Source: Aureococcus anophagefferens (Eukaryota; Sar; Pelagophyceae; Pelagomonadales; Pelagomonadaceae). Taken from it: 64,000 nucleotides of DNA. Of this stretch, positions 9,481 through 17,988 are shown one piece after another. How positions within the stretch are numbered: the first letter of the stretch is position 1; each line of letters begins with the position of its first letter. The DNA is taken from positions 883,621 to 947,620 of the forward strand of contig NW_008705561.1 of NCBI RefSeq assembly GCF_000186865.1, in the 5' to 3' direction. The notes under the pieces were generated by a model that saw nothing but the letters and a program-made list of their open reading frames with translations, was not told the DNA's origin and ran no database searches. The position numbers and the translations under genes are program-made.

Positions 9481-9954
9481 CTAAAATTCATACTTCGGGA
9501 GTGGTGGTAGAGTGCGGTCGAATTCGAGGCGGCGCGCGTTTGCGGCCCGCTCCTCGAGAAGCTGCGTCGCGGCCGCGCCGGTCATCTTCGACACGTCGAC
9601 GTCGTCTACCTTCTCGAGCTTCCAGCCCACCTTCACCTTGCCATGCAGCGACGACAACGCGGCGAGGCCCGTGACCGTAGGCGGCGTCGTGGTCTCGTCG
9701 AAGAGCAGTCCCAGCTTACCGGCCGGCGCCGTGACGGTCGTGGAGCGCCTCCTGTACTTGTACCGTGTGTAGATACACACGAATAAAATCCCTAGCCACA
9801 CAGCGCTTCCGCCGACGATTTCATACCATGCCACACCCTTAGCCGCCACCGCGGTCGGCAGCAGCGCGAGGACAAGGGCGCGCGGGCCCATCATGGTCGA
9901 TCGGTGCAGCCCGAGCATGAGCATTCCCCTGCAGCATGCGCAAAAGGTCATCAT
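9481..9954 (-). CDS. Small single-pass membrane protein with a PDZ-like domain
   Basis: The frame from ATG 9954 gives 157 residues; a second methionine pair at 9894/9891 gives a better signal sequence (MMGPRALVLALLPTAVAAKG) and may be the real start. A transmembrane helix follows (IVGGSAVWLGILFVCIYTRY) with a basic stop-transfer KYRRR. The rest reads as a compact PDZ-like fold: GKLGLLFDE for the carboxylate-binding loop, then VKVGWKLEKVDDVDVSKMTG and a final helix AATQLLEERAANARRLEF. PDZ domains bind C-terminal peptides; many algal proteins carry this short form. No partner can be named. Confidence 0.6.
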   Translation of the reverse strand: MMTFCACCRGMLMLGLHRSTMMGPRALVLALLPTAVAAKGVAWYEIVGGSAVWLGILFVCIYTRYKYRRRSTTVTAPAGKLGLLFDETTTPPTVTGLAALSSLHGKVKVGWKLEKVDDVDVSKMTGAAATQLLEERAANARRLEFDRTLPPLPKYEF

Positions 9955-10289
9955 CTCCTCAACTTGACCTACCTACCGGCCCAACGACGCGATCATCTGG
10001 CCGACGCTGCACCCCCCGACGCCGACGGCCCAATCGACGACGGCCGCATCGGCCACATCGCCGCCGGTTCTTGAAGGGCAAGCGGCGGTGTTGAGGAGTA
10101 CGCGGCTTGATATCATGATTAGGGGGCGACACTGAAAACCCGGGATTTTGCCGTCGTCGAGCCGAGCTCCGAGACTGCGCCTATCCCGAGGAGCCCGCGT
10201 AGGAACTCGAAAACGACTTTCGGTTCGTCCTGATCCGTCCGGATTGAGCGAAGTTATGGTACTAGAAGAGGTCGTTTTTTTTCCGCGGA

Positions 10290-10520
10290 ACGCGCGTCGG
10301 GGACGCGCGGACGTTTCGAGGATGTTCCTGTGCTGCGGGTCCGGGAGGATGACATCCAGGAACTTGGCGTAGTGAGGGCGGTTCACGTAGACGGCGACCG
10401 ACGCCTCGAACTCGAGGTCCTGGCGCCCGCCGGAGGCGCGGGACTCGCCGACGTAGAAGGCCTTGGAGTACTTCGCCTCGAGCCACGTGTAGTAGTCCCT
10501 GGCGCCCTTGCCCTTCCTCC
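10290..10520 (-). pseudogene. Orphan coding-like fragment, function unknown
   Basis: About 75 codons on the minus strand look protein-coding: GC-rich third positions and phrases such as ARDYYTWLEAKYSKAFYVGE, QDLEFEASVAVYVN and HYAKFLDVILPDPQHRNIL. There is no ATG and the frame decays on both sides. It may be one exon of a spliced gene or a gene remnant. I do not recognise the family. Confidence 0.4.
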
Positions 10521-10822
10521 GTGGACCTTCTGAGACCGCGCGAAGCTGTCGAGACGTCGACGCGGCGAATAGAAGCACGCTGGTGACCTGGTTTGGATCA
10601 GGACCCAGCAAAGTCTCTCTCTTGCAGAGCGAGCTTTAGGCGCCGACGAGCGCTGCGGTTGCTGCGGCCATTCGGGCTGGCGCAAGGCGCGGGGAATCGA
10701 ATCCAAACGCCCGCAGGCGCACAGCCGGGCCGACGGGCGGCGACACGGGCAGCCCAGCTCTCACAAAACGCTCTCCCTGGTCCGACAAGTGCAGGGCACT
10801 GTGACCCATTCCAGCCGGGGCG

Positions 10823-10906
10823 ATTTAGTGGGGAGCCCTAAACCGGCGCATTCGCCGCGGGGCGGCGCCCCACGCAGTTCCCCTAATTTTCGCGTCCCCA
10901 CTAAAC
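10823..10906. repeat. Short inverted-repeat element
   Basis: Perfect 11-bp arms TTTAGTGGGGA (10824-10834) and TCCCCACTAAA (10895-10905) flank about 60 bp that contain a second GC-rich hairpin (GGGGCGGCGCCCC). It could be a foldback or MITE-like relic. It lies in a 0.9-kb stretch without genes. Confidence 0.55.
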
Positions 10907-11091
10907 CGGGAAGTCGCTCCAGGGACGCCTCCAAAAACCAGGCGCCAGCGGGGGCGGAGCGGAGCCCGGAGAGCACCCGGGCTCAGTGACCCCCCCTATT
11001 GATATTCAAGACTAAGTGGAAGCGCCGGCCACGCCGGCGGGATTCGCAACGCCGGAAAACACAGGGCTCGTAGCTTAGGAGGGGCGGCTTT

Positions 11092-11350
11092 TGGCGGGCG
11101 GGCGTCGTACCGCGTGGTGGTACGCGCCCGGTGACACGCCGCCCGGGGGGTTGCGGGCCGCCGTTCTCCGCGAGCTGCGAGGTCTTCTTCTCGTGTCCGT
11201 GGAACGCCTGGTGGCGGGCGGGCGCTACGTCGCGTAGCGTCCGGTGACCGCCGCCCGGGGAGCGGAATCCCCGGGCCGTCGTTCCGCGATGCGTCCTTCG
11301 ACGCGCCGGCCGGGCGCGCGTACCCCTCGCGGGGGGGTACGCGCGGTGAC
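11092..11350. repeat. Three diverged repeats, each a hairpin followed by GGTGAC
   Basis: Stem-loops at 11102-11127 (nine pairs, one bulged T), 11223-11239 (CGCTACG-TCG-CGTAGCG) and 11316-11344 (11-bp stem GCGCGTACCCC) are each followed closely by GGTGAC, at 11130, 11243 and 11345. The first two are also followed by a shared GCCGCCCGGGG block. They lie just downstream of the minus-strand SAM-domain gene, so they may be its 3' UTR or processing signals (inference). Confidence 0.6.
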
Positions 11351-11405
11351 CGTCGGCGCGAGCCCCGCGCGCGCCTCCTCGGGCGCGCGCGGGGCGTGTT
11401 CGTGT

Positions 11406-13670
11406 TCATGCGGTGGCCTCCTTGGCGAGGGCGAGGAGCTTGATGCGGGGCCCGTAGGGGAGGCCGACGTCCTTGAGGTCGTCGGCCGTGAGCAAACGGA
11501 GCGTGCCGACGTCGTGGATCTCCTCCTGGCGCAGCAGGTCGTGGTAGCGCTCGAGCCCGGCGGCCCGGAGGAACCCCGCAAAGTCCGCCGGCGGGGCGGC
11601 GACGGCCGGGGCCGCGTACGGCGGCGCGTCGTACGACGGATACGCCGGCGAACCGTCGTACGCCGGCGCGCGGTCGTAATGATCGTAGGCTGGGGCGCCG
11701 TAGCTCGACGAGGCGGGGGCGCCGTAGCTCGACGGGGCCGGGGCGCCGTCGTACGGATCGTAGGCGGGGGCGCCGCGGGGCGGCTCGCCGTACCCGTACG
11801 CGGGTTGGCGCGGGGCGGGGTCTCCGACGGCGCCGAGGCTCCGCGACGACCCGATGCCCGGCGGCGCCGCGGCGGGCGCGGCGTAGGACTCGGCGAGCTC
11901 CTGCAAGCTCCGGCGGCCCGACGCGTCGCCGCGCGACGCCGCGGAGAACCGCTGGAGCGCCTCGGCCTGCGCGTCGACGGCGGACGGCGGCGGCGCGACG
12001 GGCGCGGGCGGCGTCACGACGGGCGCCGGCGGCGGCGCCCCGCCGCCCGACTCGTCGACGAAGTCGCGCGGGTCGAAGTTGTCCATCCAGCTGGGCCGCG
12101 GCGGCGGGGCCGCCGGCGGCGGCGTCGGCGGCCGCGGCGCGGGCGCGCGCCGCGCCGCGTAGTCCGCGGCGAACTCCTTCTTCGACTCGGCGAGCACCAT
12201 CTGCAGGATGGCCTCCTCGCGCGCGGCGACCTCGGCGGCGCTGGGCCCGGCGCCCCGCACGCGGCTCGCCGCGAGCGCCGCGCCGCGCGTCGCCGGCGGC
12301 GCCCACGCGGCCGCGGCCGCGGGCCGCGGCGCGCGGCGCGGCGGCGCCGCCTGCCGGGCCGGCGGCGCTGGCGCAGCCTGCCTCCCCGGGTGCGACGCCG
12401 TCTGCAGGCTCAGCGCGAGCTGGCGCTGCGCGTGCGCCGCGGCCCTGCGGACGACGTTGCCGTCGTCCTTGACGGCGACGACCTTGTGCTTCTTGTAGAT
12501 GAGGCGAGCGCGCACGTAGAGCCAGGCCTCCTTGGCGCGGTGGTGGTCGCGGCAGGCGCCGCGCATGCGCTTCTTGAAGGCCTTGCTCAGCGCGTCGACG
12601 GTCGCGCCCGCGCCGCCGGCGCCCTCGAGCGCCGCGCGCGCGCCGCGGATCCACTCCGCGCGGAGCCGCGTGAGCTCCGCGTCGGCCTCCTGGGCCGCGG
12701 CGGCGTAGGCGGGGTCGTCCAGGCGGCTCGAGATCTCCGAGCCCGTCTTCGTGTCGTCGTCGTCGTCGTCCGGCGCGCCGCCGCCGTCGCCGTCGGCCTC
12801 GTCCTCGCTCTCCGAGACCTCCTTGCGCTCGCAGGACGCGAGCATGCTCCCCAGGGTCGGGGCCTTCTTCGCGCGCCGCGGCGCCGCGGCGGGCTTGTCC
12901 TCCTGGGCCTTGGCCCGCGCCGCCTCGATCTCGCGCGCCGTCTCCAGCACCTCGTCGCGGCGCGCGAGCTCCGCGGTCTCGCAGCGGCAGCTGCAGAACT
13001 CGTCGGACGCGTATTCCAGCGACGCCAGCAGGCCGGGGCAGGCGCGGCCGCAGCGCTCGCCGGACTGCGCGTAGACGCGGACGCACTTCGGCGTACAGTC
13101 CACGGCGGGCTCGAAGCTCGCGACGGGCGCGACGAAGGACGCGTCGCCGGCCGTGCCGCTCTTCCCGTCGTACTTGCGCCCGCGGTCGTCGGCCGCGCGC
13201 CGCAGAGAGGGCGCGGACTCGTCGACCTCCTCGCCGGGCCTCGCCTCGGCCTTGTACGCGGCGACCTTCTTGTGGCTGTTGACGCCGCCGTAGTAGGACT
13301 CGCCGGCGTCGCGCGCGATGGCGGCGAGCACCTTGACGACGGCCTTGGAGCAGGCCGTGTCGCAGTCGCCGCCGTGCTTCTCGTAGTTGAGCCCGCGCTT
13401 CTTCCGCCCGATTCCGATGCGGCGGCTGCACGCGGAGCACCGCGTGCCGTCCTTCGGCGGCGGCGCCGACGAACGCGTCGCGGCGTCGAGGCTGAACCAG
13501 AGGCCCGTGAACTTGCCCAGCGCGTCGTCGCAGATGCCGAGCCGCGCGGCCCAGGCGAGGCCCAGCGCGTCCAATCGAGACGGGTCGCACTCGTCGGGCG
13601 CGTCGTCGTCGGCCGCGCCGGCGTCGGCGCCCCTTTTACTCTTGTCCCTCAGGTGGCTGGAGCCGCCCAT
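11406..13670 (-). CDS. Cys-rich, proline-rich scaffold-like protein with a C-terminal SAM domain
   Basis: The chosen start is ATG 13670 (MGGSSHLRDKSKRG), giving 754 residues; the open frame upstream is basic low complexity. The N-terminal 300 residues hold spaced Cys pairs (CSACSRRIGIG, CDTACSK, CTPKCVRVYAQ, CGRACPG, FCSCRCE) that look like a zinc-binding module. An acidic linker follows, then a short ubiquitin-interacting-motif-like helix EEAILQMVLAESKKEF, proline-rich linkers, and Tyr/Pro repeats (SSYGAPASSSYGAPAYDHYD). The last about 55 residues are a good SAM domain: FAGFLRAAGLERYHDLLRQE, then LRLLTADDLKDVGLPYGPRI. SAM domains mediate protein self-association or RNA binding. The cellular role is unknown. 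Confidence 0.7.
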   Translation of the reverse strand: MGGSSHLRDKSKRGADAGAADDDAPDECDPSRLDALGLAWAARLGICDDALGKFTGLWFSLDAATRSSAPPPKDGTRCSACSRRIGIGRKKRGLNYEKHGGDCDTACSKAVVKVLAAIARDAGESYYGGVNSHKKVAAYKAEARPGEEVDESAPSLRRAADDRGRKYDGKSGTAGDASFVAPVASFEPAVDCTPKCVRVYAQSGERCGRACPGLLASLEYASDEFCSCRCETAELARRDEVLETAREIEAARAKAQEDKPAAAPRRAKKAPTLGSMLASCERKEVSESEDEADGDGGGAPDDDDDDTKTGSEISSRLDDPAYAAAAQEADAELTRLRAEWIRGARAALEGAGGAGATVDALSKAFKKRMRGACRDHHRAKEAWLYVRARLIYKKHKVVAVKDDGNVVRRAAAHAQRQLALSLQTASHPGRQAAPAPPARQAAPPRRAPRPAAAAAWAPPATRGAALAASRVRGAGPSAAEVAAREEAILQMVLAESKKEFAADYAARRAPAPRPPTPPPAAPPPRPSWMDNFDPRDFVDESGGGAPPPAPVVTPPAPVAPPPSAVDAQAEALQRFSAASRGDASGRRSLQELAESYAAPAAAPPGIGSSRSLGAVGDPAPRQPAYGYGEPPRGAPAYDPYDGAPAPSSYGAPASSSYGAPAYDHYDRAPAYDGSPAYPSYDAPPYAAPAVAAPPADFAGFLRAAGLERYHDLLRQEEIHDVGTLRLLTADDLKDVGLPYGPRIKLLALAKEATA

Positions 13671-14363
13671 CGCGCCTATGGGGTCGGCGGGGTCGCGCGC
13701 GGCGCTTGGGCGCGTCGAAAGGTGGCGAGGTTCCGCGATTTGAAAAAGTGGCGGCGCGCGCGGCGCCGCGCGCGGCGGCGCGCGCGCGGCTCGTCGCGGG
13801 CGACGAGAGGGAGGTTGAGGTGTGTGTAGGGTGGGATCGGGGGCCGCGGGGTGGCACCTGGAACGACGCGCGCGACGACACCGAGGTGGTCGGGCCTCTT
13901 GCGAGAGCGGACTCGATCGAGAGCGAGCGCAAGGGGGGGTGCCGCCTGCGCACCGTCCGAGGCGCGCGCGCGCGCGCGCGCGCGGCCCAATGAACTTCCG
14001 CATTGGCGAGTCTGTACCAGTACTGCAGTCCTGCCCGGGAGGCTCCGAGAAGTGCAGTGTCGCCCCACGTACGAGCTACGGACGAATCCGCCACCGCCGA
14101 TCTCGGCGCCATCGACGCCGCTGTACGCGCCCCTTGGTTTCGGGACGCTTCAGGGGCCGAGGCTCCGGGAACACCAAAATGCGGAAAATCAATCGACCGC
14201 TGTGGAGCGGTGGCAGCAGTGGCGCGGGCTGCACTATGCCGGCAAGGCGGCAACACCCCCCGGGGAGCGAGCTCGACTTGGAGCATCGCGCTGAGCACGC
14301 TCTTCAACGCGTCGTCGACCGCCCGCGCACACCACCCGCAGGACCGCCGCAAGCAATTCAGAC
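13671..14363. other. Divergent promoter region
   Basis: About 0.7 kb between the starts of the SAM-domain gene (minus) and the ubiquitin-like gene (plus). It holds an uninterrupted alternating (GC)n tract at about 13961-13984, which can adopt Z-DNA. I see no additional gene. Confidence 0.45.
13961..13984. repeat. (GC)n dinucleotide tract
   Basis: A pure alternating G/C run of about 24 bp sits in the divergent promoter region. Confidence 0.9.
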
Positions 14364-14717
14364 ATGTTCCGCGCGCTCCTCGTCTTCGCGCTCTCCCTCG
14401 GCGGCGCGTCGGCGCTCGGCCCGCGCCGGACGCGCCACGCGTCGCTGCGGCTCCAGGCGCTCGCCGTGCCGCGCGGCGGCATGCAGCTCTTCGTCAAGAC
14501 GCTCTCGGGGAAGACCGTGAGCATCGAGTGCGAGGAGTCGGACAAGATCGAGGACGTCAAGGCCAAAATCGAGGAGAAGGAGGGCGTGCCCGTCGACCAG
14601 CAGCGGCTCATCTTCGCCGGCAAGCAGCTCGACGGCCAGAAGACGCTCCAGGAGGTCGGCATCGACGAGGGCGCGTCCCTGTCCATGGTCCTCCGCCTCC
14701 GCGGCGGGCCTCGGTAG
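14364..14717 (+). CDS. Plastid (periplastidal) ubiquitin-like protein with bipartite presequence
   Basis: The 117-residue protein has a 39-residue presequence before a complete ubiquitin fold. Residues 1-17 form a signal peptide ([17 protein letters not shown]). The next about 20 residues ([20 protein letters not shown]) are basic and hydroxylated like a transit peptide. This bipartite signal is how algae with four-membrane red plastids send proteins across the chloroplast ER. The ubiquitin part, from [12 protein letters not shown], keeps K6, K11, K27, K29, K33, K48, L8, I44, V70 and the C-terminal LRLRGG, followed by two residues (PR) to be cleaved. K63 is Glu, S65 is Ala and H68 is Ser. The natural interpretation is the ubiquitin-like modifier of SELMA, the ERAD-derived import machinery of the second outermost plastid membrane. 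Confidence 0.85.
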   Translation: MFRALLVFALSLGGASALGPRRTRHASLRLQALAVPRGGMQLFVKTLSGKTVSIECEESDKIEDVKAKIEEKEGVPVDQQRLIFAGKQLDGQKTLQEVGIDEGASLSMVLRLRGGPR

Positions 14718-14788
14718 ACGCGCGGCGAAATTGCGGGCGCGCCGCGCGACGACGCGCGCGGTAACGACGTTCGCGCGACACGCGTGCC

Positions 14789-16027
14789 TTAGAAGAAGCG
14801 GTCGAGCACGGGGCTCGCCGCGGCGCCCGTCGGGCTCGCGCCCGCGGCGAGCTGGCCCTCGAGCGCGGCGATGCGCGCGAGGAGCGTGGCGACGATCTCG
14901 TCGTCCGCGTGCCGCAGCGCGCGCGCCTTGAGCGCGGCGTCGTCGCCGTCGTCGGCGTTCGGCGGCGGCGACGGCGTCCGCGGCGCCGCGGGGGCCGGAC
15001 GCGGCGGCGACGGCGGCGCGTCGAGGGCGGGCCGCGGCGGCGACGGCGGCGCGCGGCGGACGCGCGGCGACGGCGGGCCGTCTTCGCGGAGGCCCGCGCA
15101 GACGACCTCGGAGATGAGGTCGACGACGGCGGCGGCGTCCCGCCGCGCGTAGGCCCGCGCCGCGGCGGCCTCGGCGGCCGCGTCGAGGTCCGCGAGGGTC
15201 GGGCTCGGCGCGGCGGCCGGCGGCTGCGGCGGCTGCGGCGGCTGCGGCGGCTGCGGCGGCGCGGCGGCCGGCGGCTGCGGCGGCGCGGCCGGCGGCGGCG
15301 CGAGCGCGGGGAGCGCCGGCGGCGACGGCGGCAGCTCGAGGGGCGGCGGCGGCGCCGCCTCCGCGGGCGGCGGCGCCGGCGTTTCGAGGAGCGGCGGCGG
15401 CGCCTCCGCGGGCGGCGCCGGCCTTTCGAGGAGCGGCGACGCCGACTCGACCGGCGGCGGCGGCGGCGCCTCGAACGGTGGCGCGTCGAGGAGCGGCGGC
15501 GGCGGGTCCTCGACGGGCGGCGGCGCCTCGACGACGCGCGTCGGCCAATTCGCGGCGCCGCCCTTGGCCGCGTCGAAGCCCGCCCACGCGTCGTCCGCGG
15601 GGCTCCCGGGCGGCTCCGGCGGCGCGAGGCGCACCCGGTCGAGGTCCTCGAGGGACGCGGCGACGGCCGACGGCGCCGGCGCCGCGGGCGCGTCGTCCGC
15701 CGGCGCCGCCGCGAGCGGCCGCCGGTCGAGTAGCGCGTCGCACCGCGAGAGGAGGTCGGCCGCGCGCGCGTCCAGGTCCGCGGAGTCGGCGACGCCCTCG
15801 TCGTAGGCCGGCGGCGCCGAGTCGACGCTGTCGCGCATCGCGTCGCGCGGCGCCGAGTCGACGCTGTCGCTGCTCTCGTCGGCCGCCGGCGACGCCGCGG
15901 GCCGCGACCGCCGGCGCAGGCGCTCGGCCTTGGACGAGTTCATGCTGCGCCGCAGCGGGCTCAGCGCGTCGGGACCCGTCGCCGCGTCGTAGCGCGACCG
16001 GCTGCTCCGCGGGCTCAGCGCGTCCAT
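14789..16027 (-). CDS. Proline/alanine-rich protein of unknown function
   Basis: The frame from ATG 16027 (MDALSPRSSRSRYD) gives 412 residues. The N-terminus is serine/arginine-rich with a DSVDSAP repeat. The centre is proline-rich, including PPQPPQPPQPPQPPAAAP encoded by a 9-bp GGCTGCGGC tandem run. The last 40 residues form a likely helix (DDEIVATLLARIAALEGQLAAG) that could be a coiled coil. No domain is recognised. Its 5' end is partly duplicated upstream. Composition alone could give a spurious frame, but the non-repetitive ends and codon use favour a real gene. Confidence 0.5.
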   Translation of the reverse strand: MDALSPRSSRSRYDAATGPDALSPLRRSMNSSKAERLRRRSRPAASPAADESSDSVDSAPRDAMRDSVDSAPPAYDEGVADSADLDARAADLLSRCDALLDRRPLAAAPADDAPAAPAPSAVAASLEDLDRVRLAPPEPPGSPADDAWAGFDAAKGGAANWPTRVVEAPPPVEDPPPPLLDAPPFEAPPPPPVESASPLLERPAPPAEAPPPLLETPAPPPAEAAPPPPLELPPSPPALPALAPPPAAPPQPPAAAPPQPPQPPQPPQPPAAAPSPTLADLDAAAEAAAARAYARRDAAAVVDLISEVVCAGLREDGPPSPRVRRAPPSPPRPALDAPPSPPRPAPAAPRTPSPPPNADDGDDAALKARALRHADDEIVATLLARIAALEGQLAAGASPTGAAASPVLDRFF

Positions 16028-16310
16028 CGCGCTTCGCCTCAGCAAGGCAGGGAGAGCACCATTGCTCTCTGGCAAATCAGCTCAAACCTTGGGCGCGAAG
16101 GCAGCCCTGGCGGCCGCTGGGCGCAGGCACTCGGCGGCGAGCTCATGCTGCGCAGCGGGCTCCACGCGCCGAGACCCGTCCCCGCGTCGTAGCGAGACAA
16201 GCGACTCCGTGGGTATCCATCGTTTCGCCTCAGGTAGAGCTATTTGGGAGCCCATTTTGCCCTCCTGTAAAACTTTAAATCCTGGGCGCGAAGGCAGCCC
16301 TCGAGCGGGA
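15905..16310. repeat. Degenerate tandem duplication of a gene's 5' end
   Basis: Unit 1 (about 15905-16110) spans the first codons and 5' flank of the proline-rich gene. Unit 2 (about 16105-16310) repeats it in the same order: GCGCAGGC-CTCGGC, TCATGCTGCG, CAGCGGGCTC, GACCCGTC-CCGCGTCGTAGCG, a matching start codon, TTCGCCTCAG and GGGCGCGAAGGCAGCCCT. Small deletions in unit 2 break the reading frame. Confidence 0.75.
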
Positions 16311-16376
16311 CTTCCTTCGGCATCAAAGTCCCCTGCTGTGTTCACTGTCGTCGGCCGCCGCCGCAGCCCCCCCCCC

Positions 16377-17294
16377 ATGGCCTCCCACGGGAAGAAGGTG
16401 TCGAAGGGCGCGAAGCGGTCGTCGGGCGGCGCCGTGGGCCGCATGCTGAGCCGCGTCTGGAAGAAACGCCCGGCGAACCGGCGGACGCCGACGACGCCCG
16501 GCCCGTCGCCCCGCGGCGCCGGCACGCCGCGGGGCCTCATGCGGCCCGTGTCGCCGCGCGAGGCGCGCGTCGTCGACGGCGCGAAGCGGCCGGCCATGCC
16601 CGTGGGCTTCGACGGCGACGCCAAGCGGTCGCCGCGGTCGCCCGCGTCGTCCGCGAGTTCGCCCGCGAGCCCGGAGATGGCCGCGTTCTTCGCGCGGCCG
16701 CCGGCCCTCGCGCCGCCGCCCTACCCCGCGCGGAGCGGGCGGCCCGCGTCGCCGGAGATGGCCCTCTGGGACGCCATCGACCTCCCGAGCCGGTCGCCCG
16801 TGTCGCGCCGGCCGGCCGCGAGCCCCGTCGCGGCCGTCGCGCCCTCCCAGCTCGGCCCCTGCGCGGCGCCGCTCCGCGCCCTCGACGTGTCCGCCCTCGC
16901 GCGGCCGACGCTCGCCGCCGCGCGCGCGGCGCTCGCGGCGTCCTACGGCGCCGCGGTCGCCGAGGGGCCCGTCTACGCGGTGTCGCGCGCCGACGGCGCG
17001 CTCGTCGAGCTCCGCGACGACCGCGACGTCGCGCGCGCCCTGGGCGCCGCCGCCAAGATCGCCGGCCTGCCCCGGGCCGACACGGAGCCGCGCCTCTCGC
17101 CCGATTTCTCGCGCGAGGTCGCGGTGCCGGATCCGCACCTCGTCATCGAGGGCCTCGCGTCCCTCGCCGCGCTCGAGGCCGCGCTCCCCGGCGGCTTCGC
17201 CGGGCCCGTCGAGGCCGAGTCGCCGGTCAAGCGCAAGCTCCTCGCCAAGATCCGCCGCGCGCGCGATCGCGTCGCGGCCTTCCAGGCGCGCTGA
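16377..17294 (+). CDS. Basic protein with a C-terminal PB1/ubiquitin-fold-like domain
   Basis: ATG 16377 (MASHGKKVSKGAKRSSGG) opens a 305-residue frame. The first 150 residues are basic and rich in SPR/SPA motifs (possible proline-directed phosphorylation sites). From about residue 165 a compact domain appears: LRALDVSALARPTLAAARAAL, then EGPVYAVSRADGALVELRDD and RDVARALGAAAKIAGLPRAD. The order of strand, helix, acidic strand and DDRDVARAL recalls PB1 or related ubiquitin-fold modules, where an acidic stretch binds a basic partner. A paralogous domain occurs in the gene at 49448. The C-terminus is basic (KRKLLAKIRRARDRVAAF). Function is unknown. Confidence 0.6.
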   Translation: MASHGKKVSKGAKRSSGGAVGRMLSRVWKKRPANRRTPTTPGPSPRGAGTPRGLMRPVSPREARVVDGAKRPAMPVGFDGDAKRSPRSPASSASSPASPEMAAFFARPPALAPPPYPARSGRPASPEMALWDAIDLPSRSPVSRRPAASPVAAVAPSQLGPCAAPLRALDVSALARPTLAAARAALAASYGAAVAEGPVYAVSRADGALVELRDDRDVARALGAAAKIAGLPRADTEPRLSPDFSREVAVPDPHLVIEGLASLAALEAALPGGFAGPVEAESPVKRKLLAKIRRARDRVAAFQAR

Positions 17295-17988
17295 GCCGCG
17301 CGCCGCGGCGGGCGCCGAGGAGCGCGCGGCGCGTTGCCCGGCGCGCGCGGCGTTCTTTTCGGCCCGCCGTCGCGACCCCCTGCTGTTCCCCTCCCCCCGC
17401 GCGGCTCGGGATCTCCTCCCTGTCGCCGCGCGCCGCCGTTTCCCGCGCGCGCCCATGCCCTGCCGCCCCTTCGCTTTTTGTTGACCGGCCTCGCTGTCTG
17501 CGTTCGCTGGGGGTGGGGCATAGGCGCGCGCTCCAGGGCCTGCGACGACGACGGACGCGTTGGTTCAAGGAAAAGGTCGAGGCACCGAGGTGATGATGAA
17601 CTGATGAATCTAAACCCGCCTCGCTCAGCCAGCGATTGCCACGCCCTCCGTCCATTACACACAACCGTGCTGTCCCGCGTCCTCGTGCAATGGTTCGTCG
17701 GGTCGGCGCGTCGCCGCTTTTCCCGGCCACTTCGACTAGCGCGCGGGCGCCCGCGCGCCGCGGCGCGCGCGGGAGAGCTGCGATTTCGGCGACGCGCGCC
17801 GGTCCCCGGCCCAAAAGAAAGGATTCACGCCTTCGCCGGCCGCGGCGACCGAGGACGGGGCCGACGCGCGCGACCCGGCCCGCCCGCGACCGCCGCGGAG
17901 CGCCCGCCGGGGCGACGGGCCGCATCGCAGCTTGTCGAAGCGCCGGATTCCCCGCGGACCGACCCGCCCGCCCGCAGGTTCGAGCGTC
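17295..17988. other. Promoter and 5' region of the phosphate carrier gene
   Basis: About 0.7 kb with a less GC-rich patch around 17560-17660. A pyrimidine-rich CGCCCGCAG lies just before the ATG at 17989 and could be a 3' splice site for a 5' UTR intron. No other gene is seen. Confidence 0.4.

Noticed and set aside
10690..10730. Possible tRNA T-arm (GGATTCGATTCC on the minus strand)
   Set aside because: The T-stem has only about three pairs and no acceptor or anticodon arm can be folded around it. No tRNA or rRNA gene was found in the window.
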